From Tipula vernalis (lineage: Eukaryota > Arthropoda > Insecta > Diptera > Tipulidae): a stretch of DNA of 64,000 nt. How positions within the stretch are numbered: the first letter of the stretch is position 1; each line of letters begins with the position of its first letter. The stretch is taken from the NCBI GenBank assembly GCA_958295665.1, contig OY282558.1, positions 51,529,389 through 51,593,388 of the forward strand. The letters run 5' to 3'. A program made the position numbers and the translations under genes. Of this stretch, positions 21,861-34,200 are shown piece after piece. The notes under the pieces are model-generated. The model was not told where the DNA came from and did not search any database. It was given only the letters and a program-made list of their open reading frames with translations.

Positions 21861-24576
21861 GTTTTCAATAGTTATATGGTTTTCACATAAGATAGCTCAA
21901 TCAGGTGGATCTTCTGTGTAACATATAAAAGATTTTTGACCAATACTATACATCAAACAAATTTTTTTATCTTTTTAAATTATTCACTATATTCGAACCT
22001 TTATTTGGTAATTCTTGATAAACACCCGTCTATTTAGCTCAATAAGTCGCTTACAATGAAATTTCTAAAACAGCATGATTTACAAAACTCAAACAGCTGC
22101 ATTTACATAATTCTTTCAACTAACGTAAATTATCCGCACAAATTACTCATAAATATTGCGTACCACCCACAAATTACTCGATTAATCACCCGTTAATCTC
22201 AATTACAGTATACAACAAACATAAAATGTAATTTACAAATTCATTATTCTACCCTAAATCCGATTTTATATAGTTTTGGACTAATTCTGGCATTCAAATT
22301 AAAACAAATCCACGCACACTTCACATCACAACATGATATCGAACAAAAAAAATGTTTTCTGTTTTGTTTGAAGATAAAAGGCACTGTATGCGAATTTAGA
22401 AAACTGCATATTGCAGAAATTTGATACAGATTTTTTGAGCATAACAAAGAAACATTAAGGTCGAATTAAACATTTATGTATTGTGTATGTACAATATGAT
22501 TGTATAAACATAACTAAATAATGGCAGGCACAGTGTGTGGTCGGGTAATATATGTATGAACGCGTTAGATAAAAATTATTTTATTTACATATTTATACAT
22601 TTTCCAACATCCTGATTAAATTAAATAGTTTTTAGTTTTTTTATTCCAAAATGAAAATTCCAATTACAACAAATAATTTTTATATAGACATAATTTAATT
22701 AAAATGAAATCAACCATTGTTGGTTGTATGTTAGAATATTTTATAAGGTGGTTGTTCTTTATTTATGTATATACATTTTATGTATGCAGACGAACTCGAT
22801 GAGATATGAGGGTCTAATTTATCAAATTGGCTTAAATTTCGAGAAGAGAACGAATATAAATTATTTCCACCCTCGCGCGCATCGTCTAACAAAATTTAAA
22901 AGTCACGATTACATTTTGTTTAATTTGGATACCTGGGCCCTTCCACCCCCATATATAAATATATACCTAAATTCTATTAAATACGTATCATAATGATTCA
23001 CATTACGCTCCCCCACTTGTCGGCACTGTGTATATGGAAGAAAAAATATTTCTTCGAGGGGATTGCATGTTTGTTGAAAACAATTTATTCACTTTCATTT
23101 TTTTTTTGTTCGGGACATAGGTACGCGGGTCAATAAAATATTTGCTCTAAAAAATGATAAAATCGACGACAAACAAAGTTTGGTGATTGACGGGTAAATT
23201 ACATAATAACATTGTACATAGAATTTGTATCTGTGTGTGTGTATGTGTACAGAATGGTGGAAATTAAGTATTTAAAAAGTAAACAAAGTCGCTGGCGGAC
23301 GAAGGTAAACGGGAGAAAGAAAATTTTCTTTACCTTTAAATATCAATTATTTGTTTGTTTATGATAAAATCGTTGCGGGATGGGTGACTCATAGGAAAAC
23401 AATGTTATTAGTATTACACATTTTCATTCTATAGGCCAATGTATATTTATAGCCCCAAAAAATAATAAAATTGATAAGAAACGTAAATTACATAATCGAT
23501 GAAAATAGAATATTGGTAACAATGATGACAGGTTGTTAGATATGGGCGGTATAATATTAGGTTACATGAAAGCACTGATTATTATTATTTGAGCATACAC
23601 AGAAGACCTGAATATTTTTTTTAGACATCTTGTACCTAAATTAACCCCTGCACCAAAAAAAAAAACCAAACTAATCCATCATAATATTATAGTGCCCTGA
23701 AATCTCTACCGAACTATAGTGTTGTAGTACATGAAAAGCCCGCACAATATGTTTCCTACATTTATTTTAAACGCTGTCATTCCTTTCCTTTACAACATAT
23801 GCGTACTCCTACATAAATTTACAATTCATGATGACAAATCACGGAAATGATTAACACTTCAAAAATTACATAATTTATGGATGTTGATCAAAGGAAATGA
23901 ATAAAAATTAGAAAATGTGTCTACTTGATGTTTGTACGCGGAGTAACCAACTAAGACAGAGTGGTTTTTTTTGTAGGTTTAATTTGTTGATTGAATTTGA
24001 GTCGTTTTTAATTGAAATTTATGAATTTGGTTTTATTTCAGAGATGTGTTTTCTCATAAATAATTGGATATATAGAGGGATAGAGAGTTGCTCGGAATAT
24101 ACATACACACAATCATAGTAGTAGCTGAGGGATTGAAAATTCATTTAGTCATTGACGACGATTAATTTTAGAAACGATTTCATATTTATTCCACCACTGA
24201 TAATTTTAAAGTTTCACCAGTAAAATATTTTTCCCAAAAGAGATTTTGGCGAGGAAGTTTTTATTTAAAGAAATGTCCTTACATCAAAAAGTGTAGGTGG
24301 GGATTATAGATGAATAAAAACTAATGTGAATAGAGTCGTTTATTGGGTTCATCACTTAAAATATCGTTTGGTAATAATCTTCATCGGAAATTTGTTCAAA
24401 TAAAAATCTAAGCCTCCATTGGCCAGGCAAAAATTTCGTTTGTACCTACCTCTACGATTTTTTGTTAATGGTCACCAAACTCGACCTTCACTGTTTTGAT
24501 GTAGGAAAATGTATTCAAATAAAAATTTCATGGATTGACATTACTGTAAAATTGACCATTGGTTTTGAACCGCCTG
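21861..24576. other. Single-copy-looking AT-rich stretch, no gene seen
   Basis: No transposon domain is detected. Chance-length frames (up to 89 codons, 22724-22993) lack motifs. A TG-rich tract occurs at about 23230-23250 and homopolymers near 23097 and 23655. This is one of several islands (with 9.5-12, 31.3-35.4, 41.9-44.2, 51.5-56.4 and 60.4-64 kb) free of recognisable elements. Confidence 0.4.
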
Positions 24577-24799
24577 TTAATATGTCCTTGAGTCAAGGTA
24601 ATGTAATAGCAAAGCTGACTCAGGAAACAGCCTAGAATAATACTCTTTATTACTCAATTCTCCTTCAATTTTAAATAAGTAAAATTTTACGACATTGTAA
24701 AAACACTTTTTAGAACATTTTATAAATCTTATTGGATTTTGTTGGGAGTGTACGAAGTACCCGAAATGTTGCCTTCTATTAGCGTATTGAGTCATTCAT

Positions 24800-24925
24800 T
24801 AAAGCAGGCCTTTGAAACCAAGTTTGACGGTATGCTCAGGTAGAACAATACATTCCATAACGTATTCCTGTTTATCTTATCGTACGCCTGTTGGAAGTCT
24901 ACGAATAGGCTGTGCCCAGGGAAGT
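24800..24925 (-). pseudogene. LINE reverse transcriptase, downstream half (split by BEL/Pao)
   Basis: The minus strand from about 24925 reads GHSLFVDFQQAYDKINRN then TLWNVLFYLSIPSNL. This is motif A of a non-LTR reverse transcriptase with its catalytic Asp in FVDF, followed by the 'LW' helix. It resembles RTE-type and related insect LINEs. It begins where the polymerase block at 28619 stops, so the two pieces are halves of one copy. Beyond about 24800 the match is lost. Confidence 0.75.
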
Positions 24926-24964
24926 CCTTTTTTCCAACATCCCGACTGGCATGAATCGGTTGAT

Positions 24965-27900
24965 TCAACTCACTGGAAGTCTACAAAGCTTGTTAACCGC
25001 TTCATTTGACCCTTTTGTGTTTTAAGGGTGACAACTCTTACGTTGCCGTCTACTCTTCGATGTAATTCCATGACTTTTGTCAGTAACCACTTTGATGGAG
25101 GTAGAGGTTATTTTCTTTGACAATCACGATATCGTCAATTTTTATGTTGTTTTCTTTGGTATGCCATTTACTTCTATTTTGTAGATTTGTGAGATATTCC
25201 ATGCCATGCTTTGCTGGGCAATTGAGTTGTACATCTGCCGATTGAGAAATGTGCTGGCGTCAAGTAATCCAGATCATCGCTCAAAAATACACATATTGGT
25301 CGTGAGTTCAGCATCGTTTCTACCTCAGTTAATAGCGTTGTCATCTCCTAGATCGTGAGTATATGCCCATCAGTTACTCTTCTTAAAGGGAATTTTACGC
25401 TTCTTTTAGCAGCCTTCCATAAGCCACCAAAATGTGGAGAGCTCGGTGGAATGAATTTAAAATGTATTTCATCTGTCAATAAAAATTTTGAAAATGTGTT
25501 AGAGGTTTGCTGTAAAAATGTATAAAAATCATGTAAGTGATTTCGGCCCCAATGAAGTTGGTTCCGTTGTCACTCTGGATCTCGCTGCAAATTCCCTTAC
25601 AAGCCACGAATCTGCGAAGTGCGGCCAAGTAGGCGTCTGTAGTTAGGTTGGAGACAAGCTCGATATGCACAGCCTTGGTGGCCAAGCATACAAAGATACA
25701 AATGTAGCTCTTGATAGTCTTTTGGACCCTTCCTCTAATCGAACGAGTTTGAATTGGATCTGCGTAGTCTACTACGACTTTATGGAATGGTCAAATCAGT
25801 GTTACTCTTGGATTTGGTAAGCCACCCATTATTTGGTTGAATTCCCGTGAACTACGCTTCGTGCATTTTATACAGCTGTGGATTATCTTTCTACTTATGC
25901 CTTAGTGTGGCCATCATTAATGTGTGCTCTGCATTCAGATATCTTACGTGGTGTTCCTTTATGATTCTTTCAGCCAGTTTATCTTTTGCTGTTAAAATAA
26001 GCGGATGCTTGACTTCATAGGTTATTGCTGCGTTTTCTATTCTCCCACCAACTCGTAAAATGCCTGTTTCAACCAGAAAGGGGTTTCGATATTTTAAGCT
26101 GCTTGAGGTTGGTAATGCTATATGTGATGTGACGCTTTTAATTTCATGTGAAAAATGTTTGTATTGTAAGTGCCGGAAAATATAAAATTGAGACTCTCGG
26201 CGTTTTGCGATAAGATACCGGGTGATTTTTTTAACCTGATACTCTCAAATATCTCGGAAAATAAGCACTCTACGAAAAAAACTGGTAAAGCTCAAAATTT
26301 AATTATTCCGTGGGGGAAATGTATTAGTGTTAAAATTAGTACCTCCCCCTCCTCTTTGTAGGTGGAACGGGGGTAACTTTGAAATTAAAATATGAACCCC
26401 TATTTTTTATTGCAGAATCGGATTCAAAAGTACGTAGGATTTGACTGAAACATTTTTTTCGATTCATGATAGATGGCGCTGTAATTGACGATACTTGTCA
26501 CTATGACGATAGGGTTAAGGTAATGAGAAGCTATTTTCAGTAATTGAAAATTTAAGAAATACAAATTGTTTAAGACTAACTTCGAGTATTTAGCATGAAA
26601 CCGTGGTATTTTAATTGCATACGTATGCAGAATCGTTTGCGTAGGTCAGTAGGAGAAATCTACAAAAATTGAATATCGTCAATTAAAGCGCCATCTATCA
26701 TGAATCAAAAAAAAATGTTTCAGTCAAATCCTACTTATTTTTAGCCGTAGAATCCAAATCTGCAATAAAAAATAGGGGTTCATATTTTACTTTCAAAGTT
26801 ACCCCCGCCCCACCTACAAGGAGGAGAGAAGGGTACTAATTTTAAGACTAATATATTTAATTTTTTAAAATGTGGTACATTGACTTCTTACTCCTGTTCG
26901 CCAATTATTGCAGTTAGCTAACCATGTAGGACCAATCCACCACAGGATAATTTTCTGCAATTTTTCCGGGTCAACTCCTCTCGATGCGTAATCTGCCGGG
27001 TTGTCTTGTAAACTGACATGTCTCCACTGAGATCTGTTCATATGTGTTAGTATCTCGCCTATCCTATTACCTACGAAGGTGTTCCATTTTGTAGGGTGAG
27101 TGGAAAGTCAATCCAACAGAATAGTCGAGTTAGTCCAAGCATTGATTTCGGTGATATTTGTTTTTAATGCTTGTTTGGTTGATATAAACAGTTTGATTAA
27201 TAGCAATGCTTCACATAATTGCAGACGTAGAATTGATATTTGTGTTATAGATGCTACTTTCGTTTTTGCTGTTAGTAGCCTCACGATTGACGCTCTATTA
27301 GGTTTCACTACTTCAACGTAAATCACTGCTGCATACGCGTACTTCGAAGCATCTGAAAACCCATGTAATTTTAACTTGCTGCTCAAGGTTGTTCCGCATT
27401 TTCAACAATTCTGCTTTTAGGTCGTCTGTTAATAAAGTTTGGAAAAATATTTTAACCTTAATTGTTGCAGGAGCAAGCCATCCTAAAGGGTCAAACAGGC
27501 GACTTGCTTCTGACAGGATCTGCCGTTTTGTCGTAGTTGGTTGAGGATTTAAGTTTACTCTAAACTGAAATCAGTCAGTTTTGGGGTTTCAGTGTAGTCC
27601 CAAAAACATTGGTAGCTTTTGACCCTCCTATTTTCAAAACGCTCATTTGGTGATTTTGCCGGGTACGATTCTTGTACAGCGTTTCGTCATTAGTTAGCCA
27701 TTTTCTGAGATTAAAACCGGACCTGGACAATATGGTATCTATTTCATGACATCAAGTCATCTGCAACGTAAATATTATTTTTGATATGGGTTACAGCTTC
27801 TGGGAAAATCTCTTTGAATTTTTCGGTGGTTTTGAATTATTCGTTGAAATCTTGTGTCGTCCTCTGCTACACGAACCTATCTGATTAAGATATCATATAA

Positions 27901-28440
27901 GGTAGATTGTATTTATGGGCCGACTGCAAGACAGTCATTGAAATATACTCCTGTGGTCGACTTAGCGGAACCATCAAATACGTGCTACTGGAATTTTTTA
28001 TTACCTCATGGTGTGGTAAGTAGTATCCGTTGAGGTTTGCTTCTTTATTACTTATCTTCTTCATGTGTCCCAAATATATGTGCACTGACATGAAATCTTT
28101 GTACTGTGACGCAAATTCTTTGTGTCGTATAAATCTTCTCTCCATATAATGCATTCGCTATAATGCCCAACATGGATGGCGATAATTTAAAGGGTAGGCG
28201 TACTTCGAATCGACCGGTGTTTACTGTGGTTGCGAAATGTTTCTGGCAGAATTCTTTCTCATTAGATATTTGATAAGGTGGATCTTCAACAGTTTCAATT
28301 TCCCAAAACCCTCTTAGTAAGCTTTCTACGCGATTTTCTGGATCACTCAAAATGACTGTCATGGATTGTCTTGGTTCAGTTTCATTTGTTTTGTCCACCA
28401 CTATCTAGGTTGTTCTCCGTTACAATTTTTCCTTCAGTTA
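24965..28440 (-). pseudogene. BEL/Pao LTR-retrotransposon pol remnant (reverse transcriptase, RNase H, integrase)
   Basis: Reading leftwards on the minus strand, the N-terminal reverse transcriptase block comes first (28401-28048: ESLLRGFWEIETVEDPP, EFCQKHFATTV, RFEVRLPFK). A decayed catalytic box IYVADDLMS lies near 27770, where YVDD is disrupted. ASRLFDPLGWLAP follows near 27505. An RNase H region (27386-27108) has KLHGFSDASKYAYAAVIYV. A block SQWRHVSLQDNPADYASRGV lies near 27030, and the H2C2/integrase part has FLVETGILRVGGRIENAA near 26075. The integrase core is at 25685-25476 (TKAVHIELVSNLTTDAYLAA, then IQSDNGTNFIGAE). The C-terminal DDIVIVKENNLPPSKWLLTK block lies near 25130 and the stop at 24965. 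Gag, protease and both LTRs are missing, unless the 'tgttggaaaaaagg' after the stop is the first bases of one. Stops and frameshifts are frequent. Confidence 0.9.
26216..26880. mobile_element. Foldback MITE inserted in the BEL/Pao pol
   Basis: The left arm (about 26300-26494) and right arm (about 26673-26870) are near-perfect reverse complements: 'gatagatggcgctgtaattg' against 'caattaaagcgccatctatc', and 'ggaacgggggtaactttga' against 'caaagttacccccgcccc'. The central spacer is about 180 bp. The BEL/Pao reading resumes on both sides (NPADYASRG block at 27030, GILRVGGR block at 26075), so this block is an insertion. The left end may extend to 'accgggtgattttttt' at 26216, but that part has no visible partner on the right. 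No protein is encoded. Confidence 0.8.
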
Positions 28441-28618
28441 TTACTTCGAAAAAGATGTCTACACTATTAAGTATTAAGTTGTTATTATATTGATTTGAAA
28501 TTTAAAAAATTTGAATTTTAATTAATACCAATTCTTATTTAATTTTAGCTTTTAGATAATGACAATTGGAAGAAAGTCAAAGATTAAACTGTTTTATATT
28601 TTGCTTTAGGTATATTTA

Positions 28619-28950
28619 GTGATTGTGTCTTCAACATATAGCATTTCTCCAGCACCATCCTTAGAGTAGAAGTTTGGTCGGTCGTTGATCTATTTGGTCG
28701 AAAACTGTATTGATAATACCGATAGTCACCTAAAATCCTCTCACTATAAGTTTATAACTTTGCCACGACTATGTTCGCCAAAACCTTGTAACCTGTATTC
28801 AGCAAAGCTAGATTGCGATAGTTTTTGCAGTTGAACCGAGCTCCCTTTTTATGAAGTGGACAGATAAGATTTGTCTTCCACTCCATTGATGAAAATGATT
28901 TGGTGAAAATACTAGGAGCCTTTTTCTAGAATCCGTCAATAGATAAGTTC
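28619..28950 (-). pseudogene. LINE reverse transcriptase, upstream half (split by BEL/Pao)
   Basis: The minus strand from about 28930 gives SSMEWKTNLICPLHKKGARF, then NCKNYRNLALLNTGYKVLAN. After a stop comes YQYSFRPNRSTTDQTSTLR and MVLEKCYMLKTQSL (about 28620). These are the fingers and 'FRPGRST' blocks immediately preceding motif A in RTE-type and related non-LTR reverse transcriptases. Motif A itself is found 3.7 kb away at 24925. The 5' side ends at about 28950, where the plus-strand BEL/Pao piece starts. Confidence 0.75.
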
Positions 28951-28959
28951 AGTGGTTTC

Positions 28960-30000
28960 GTTAATTTCAAGGAAAGTATATATTTTCAGAAGTCACCCGA
29001 ATTTACGATTCACTTGGTCTTGACTTGGCAGCTGAAGCTCTATTGGGATCAATCACTAATACAAATGCAGTACACGTGTTCGCAAACGGTACAAGAAAGT
29101 ATGAAGCTACCTAAAAATTGTACCATCGATCCTCACCTACTGAATTGAAACAACTCACAAAGTATCCAAGTACACGGATTGGCTGATGCTAGTGGGACAC
29201 GCTAATGGGGCAGTACTGTACATTCGAAGTTTGATACCTGACAGTCAGGCCTCTAAGCCCAACTCCAAGTGTAGCAGTTGTGCTTACTCAACTCGTGCAC
29301 AAAATTCACCAAAAATTAAATTTTGATGATTGAGAAAATTGGATGCACGTACGGATCAAGCGTAATCCAGCAGATCTGATTTCTTTAGAAGTTCTGCCCG
29401 AAAAGTTTATTCAATCTGATCTCTGGACTCCGTGAAGAATTTCCACTGTCTGAGAAATCTCCCGAGACGAAAAAACCGACACCAGTTGCAATTATTTCTG
29501 ATAGCTATTAGGTTCCAGCCGTAGTTCAAAATAAGCAGGCTGCTTAAACTGGAAGAATTGAATCGAACAATTCATACGATCATCAGAATTGTACAGCGTG
29601 TGTTCTAGAAACCTATCGCATCATTCGAATTGGGTGGCGTTTACCACATACCGCCTTGCCCTACACATCAAAACATCCCATTTTATTATCAAATACACAC
29701 CAATTAAGGTAATTCGAGAATGCAGGGAACGGTTTCGTGCCCGACCGATTCCTATGACACAACTAATAGGAGATTTAGCGTTAGAACGTCTGGAATAGGC
29801 ATCTGACCTCAGCACACAAGCAAGCATGAGGCAGGTGTAAAACTTGAAAAGTTCCTTTTGCGCCGCACAATTGGTTAGCACCGGATTAGATTGATCTAAC
29901 AAGCAGATGCGTTCTCAAGTCTGGACCACTCGGTAACCGCATTGCCGATGTCGACAGTCTGACGCCGGGCCAGTTCTTAATCACCTAATTTGAGTGTAAT
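28960..30000 (+). pseudogene. Second BEL/Pao pol fragment, opposite orientation
   Basis: The plus strand shows, in shifting frames, SIQVHGLADASG (RNase H start, about 29160), then HVRIKRNPADLISLEVLPEK near 29345, then SKHPILLSNTHQL near 29670 (integrase zinc-binding region). ECRERFRARPIPMTQLIGDL (29735) and VDSLTPGQFLI near 29955 follow. These are the BEL/Pao blocks from RNase H through the end of integrase with large internal losses, including the DNGTNF core. It has no intact frame. It is more decayed than the minus-strand copy beside it, so the two are independent insertions rather than arms of one element. Confidence 0.7.
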
Positions 30001-30833
30001 ATGAAATTGGGAATCTGGAGGTACAGAGCTTGCACAGAATACAGTAAAACATCTCTTTGAAAATCACTGTAAAACAATGTATTCAAAAAAATTGAGGTAA
30101 ACCTAAATTGAGTGAAAAACTTGAAATTTACAATATTTATTAGATAAATTACATTTGTTCTTAAATTAGTAATCGAGTTCTGTTGCATTCATTAGATATC
30201 AAAATATAACTAAGTTTAATAAATTTTAAGAAAAATATTTTGAGTGAAATTAATTAAGAAAATTTTTGAGTGAAACTATACACAATATGTTTTGAGTGAA
30301 ATTAAAAACAGGAGTTTTGTTTTAAGTCTAATTTGAATAGCAACCTGTTGAAACTAATTTTAAATAAAAAATCAATTATAACTCATTATCTAATATTTGA
30401 GTGATATTTTTAGTAAATTTCAACTTACTATGGCAATTTAACAAATTATGTTAAGAAGTTGATATAAGGTTATGTTGAACTCCATTCCAACCGATAATAC
30501 CTCCTGATATTTCTTTGCTCTCAATTTTTCATCAAAATCGAACTAGTTTTGAGCAAGATATGAACCAATCGCAAAATCACTTATGTCGTTTATTATTGTT
30601 TGCTAGTTATTGAGAACTACTTAACTGGTACGTCGTATAGCTTTAAATAATTGATGTTTAGCAAAATACTTATCTCGAAATAAGTTCTTATTTTGAATTT
30701 AACATTTTCGAGTTGACCCATAATTGACGCGCCAACTTTATTTTGGACCACTTCATTATTTCTATATGTTTCGTTTAAAATTAAATTTTATTGTAAGAAC
30801 ACATAGTAAATACATCGAAACCATATGTAGAAA
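30001..30833. other. No gene seen
   Basis: AT-rich. A weakly repeated phrase 'ttttgagtgaaattaa' occurs near 30238-30310. Nothing else was recognised. Confidence 0.4.
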
Positions 30834-31283
30834 TTGTTCCAAGTGTTGGGCTTCGGTTCATGCTCAACGATTGCTACAGTAAGAAACATACAGACACTTG
30901 AGGTTAGGCAAACTGATGAACTTATTGATATTCTGGTCGTTGTACCAACTCCACATGTGTTCATAAATTATTTTCACTTCAGAAATCGAAAAGAGAAAAA
31001 ATTTGTAAAAAAAAATTGTAATACTGCCGACTTTGGCTTGATTAATCGTATTTTGGTGTGCCCAGTGAATAATTCATGTGACGGAGGGCAATGTATCCGT
31101 AATAATGAACAACTTAGGATCTTCTATCTCTTCCTTATAGACGAAGAATTTCATCGTTTTTACCGATTATTAATCCTGATCTCAATAGTGATAGCAGTTT
31201 ATGTACAAATTAGACAGATTTGTCAAATTTTAAAAGACTTTAGGACTGGCTTCTATCAATTTCTTCTAAATCTTAAATTTTAA
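30834..31283 (+). CDS. Unidentified 149-codon open frame
   Basis: This is the longest open frame that is not recognisable transposon sequence. It starts at an ATG at 30834 and ends with TAA at 31283. The product would have six cysteines, including a CPVNNSCDGGQC cluster around residues 81-92, and a hydrophobic run LLILISIVIAVYV near residues 117-129 that could be a membrane segment, followed by a basic/aromatic tail. There is no N-terminal signal peptide of standard form. No homologous family comes to mind, and no splice signals or promoter were identified. In DNA this AT-rich a frame this long is uncommon by chance but possible across 64 kb and six frames. Alternatives are a chance frame, an exon fragment or part of an unknown mobile element. 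Confidence 0.25.
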   Translation: MFQVLGFGSCSTIATVRNIQTLEVRQTDELIDILVVVPTPHVFINYFHFRNRKEKKFVKKNCNTADFGLINRILVCPVNNSCDGGQCIRNNEQLRIFYLFLIDEEFHRFYRLLILISIVIAVYVQIRQICQILKDFRTGFYQFLLNLKF

Positions 31284-34200
31284 AATTTATTTTGATTAAT
31301 TGCTTCATTGAGTCGAAATAAATAATATTTAATGTGTCATAGGCAGTTCTTCAACAGACAATAGATGTTCATCGAAGCTTCATATTCATTTATTTACTTT
31401 TTGTTAGATTAATCCTTTAACTCGCATATAACGGGTCTTTGAGTTATAAAATCTATCGATCTTAATTTGTAACCTTTCTTGTCGAGAACGTAATTTTAAA
31501 ATTTCATCAAGATATACAATATCATGAAAGGAAAAATTTTGATTATTGATATCTTTAATCAAGTGGAACAACTCACGTATACCCTTGTATCTTTGCCAGG
31601 AAGGATATAAAATATGAAACACAACGCTCTAACAACAAGAAAAATCTTAAAATTACTTCTTCCAAAACAAAACGTCCATTTACTCTATGTATTGTAAAAA
31701 ATAATTTTATATGGTCAAAAATGGGAAGGAAGCTCTCCATATCTTACAAAACATAAATAACCGAAAACAAAGCATATATTCCAGCTACTACATAATAATA
31801 CAAAAAAAAAATGGTTCAAGATTGTTTAGTTGTCCTTTACTACGTGACTTTTGTATTTTATTGATTACATTTTCCTTTTTATTATACACACACACACACA
31901 TTCACATATACAAATATAAAAAAAAGCTCCTTGCTTTGTTTTAATCTCAGCGTACATACATATAAACAAGACCCAAGAAAACATGTAACAAACCTAACAT
32001 AAATAAAAATCATTCATATAACACTTACAAGGCGTGTCTGATTTTTTAAGAGCTTTTTGAGATTTTTCTTCCTTTCTGTGTGTTTCCCGATTTAATATGT
32101 GTACCAAAAAATGTACCCGTTATACAGTTGAAAAAATAAAATTACCGGGAAATAAAGAAATAGTGTGTGTTTGTGTAAATGTAAAATAATTTAGCATAAA
32201 TGAAAATTCAAATTTATTCTATCGCATAGCTTTTCGCAAAGTTTTGACGTTTCCCCCTTCGCGCGCAACTTTCCCTTTTGCTATTATTTTTGAGTGACAA
32301 TAAAAAAAAAAAAATGTGTTGTATGTCGAAGACTTTGCAAAATGAAAATGTAAATTTTTCGTCGTTTTTTTTTTTTTTTTTTGTAACAACAAAGTGAAAA
32401 AAGTTTTGAAAGGTACTTATGTTTTATGTGCCTTCTGTAAATATAAGGGTTGAATTGGATTATAGGCGACTGGTGTTTTTTTTTTATGAACGGGGCGCGC
32501 ATTTATAAAAATATAAAGTTGGTTATTTTACTTTTTGCGCTAACGTAATTTGGCTGTCACGTGCTTTTCCGCAAACAAAAATTTAGAAACAATGTGAAAA
32601 CCGTCTAATTAAGTAAGATTACATACATAGGCTCAGTTAAATTTTTGGGTTGTATTATGTAATACCTCGTCAATTTAGATTTTTTACCGTTATGCACGTA
32701 ATAAAACTTTAGTTTTTTAGAATTTTGAGAAGTTTACAAATCTTAGGAATTATTTGACAAAAAAAAAGTATTTTAAGTAAAGTACAAAATTAATTTAACA
32801 AATTCGAGCTTTTCTTTTGGTGGAAGATGTTTTTCTCAAAATAAACCAAAAGATGTCAAAAATTTGGTCCCTCACGGTTAAAACGCCTCGGTTAACGGTT
32901 AAAAGATTAAAAATTAAAGCTCGTCTGGTTAAAATTCAGTAAAGTGATAAAGCACAAAAATGTATGACGCAAGTATTACATAGACATAATCTTTTAAAAA
33001 TATTTGACAAATAAATATTTTCTGAACGTAGGGTAGCTTCTTAGAGAAGAAGAAGGATTTATATAAATCAACTCCGGTCCGGTAAAATTAAATTCCTGAA
33101 GACTGGATTCCTAATTTCTTTTGCCATTTCACATAGTGCCATGTGTTCAAATAGAAGTTGTAACAATAAAAAAAAAAATACTCAGTTTTAACAAATTTTC
33201 TTTTTAATATTATGATGGCGCGAGTGAAGAAGTGGCACAATGATGTAAATATTCAAAAATATTTCGTAACCAAATTATTTTCGTTCAAACGAAATAAATT
33301 GAATGCAACCACCATCTAAAAGCTTTTTCTCATTTTTAATCATCTCATGTCACCCATTGCATAGACATGTCAATTTTTTGATTGAATTACCACTAAAAAT
33401 AAAAACGTGTTATTATAATACCGTGCGCGCAATATTTTGTTTAATCAAACAAACATCGATATATATATAAATGTAATATAATAAATTAAAAAAATTAAAT
33501 TTAATTAAAATAACAAAACAAAAAAAATGTATTCGCGATATACTACTCTATACTCACCATATCGATTAAATGGCGCCAATTTATATTTTTGTTGTTCTCA
33601 TACTGTATATTTTACACTAATTTGCATAAAGTGGAAAACATTTTTTTTTGTACTAATAAATAAGCAAATTTTATAGTATTTCATGTTAGTTTTGCATAAA
33701 TTAATAGTGGAGCAAATTAAATTGTTTACAGTATAGAGTGTATGTGTATTATGTTAATTATATCGATAATTAATAAAAATTTTCTAGTTTTTGCGAAGAA
33801 AACAAAGTTGTAAATTTTTGTAAGTTTATTCGAACAATTCATGTAAGAAAATAATTTTTGGTTAGTCACCACAACAAGTAGTTGGATACTTCACAAACCA
33901 GAGAATAACAATATGTATATATGTAAGTACACATATTTGATAAAGATGTAAATACTAAAAATATTTAATGCACGTACGAGATAGAGATCCTTAGCATAAA
34001 ACACAAAAAAAAAATTAATTTATGTATATACATAACATTGTATAACATGAATGTAATGGTTATTCTGTACAACATTGAAAATGAAAATGTTCAGACTATT
34101 ATGGAAATAAACTAGAATAGAGCACATTTTAAATATGTAATCAGCGTAATCATATAAGCGAAGAAAGCACTTACAAAGTTAGATCGAATCCTGTCTTCAA

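Noticed and set aside
24577..24795. Continuation of the split LINE reverse transcriptase in the 72-codon minus-strand frame
   Set aside because: No motif B or YADD-type block is present where it should be. The similarity stops near 24800.
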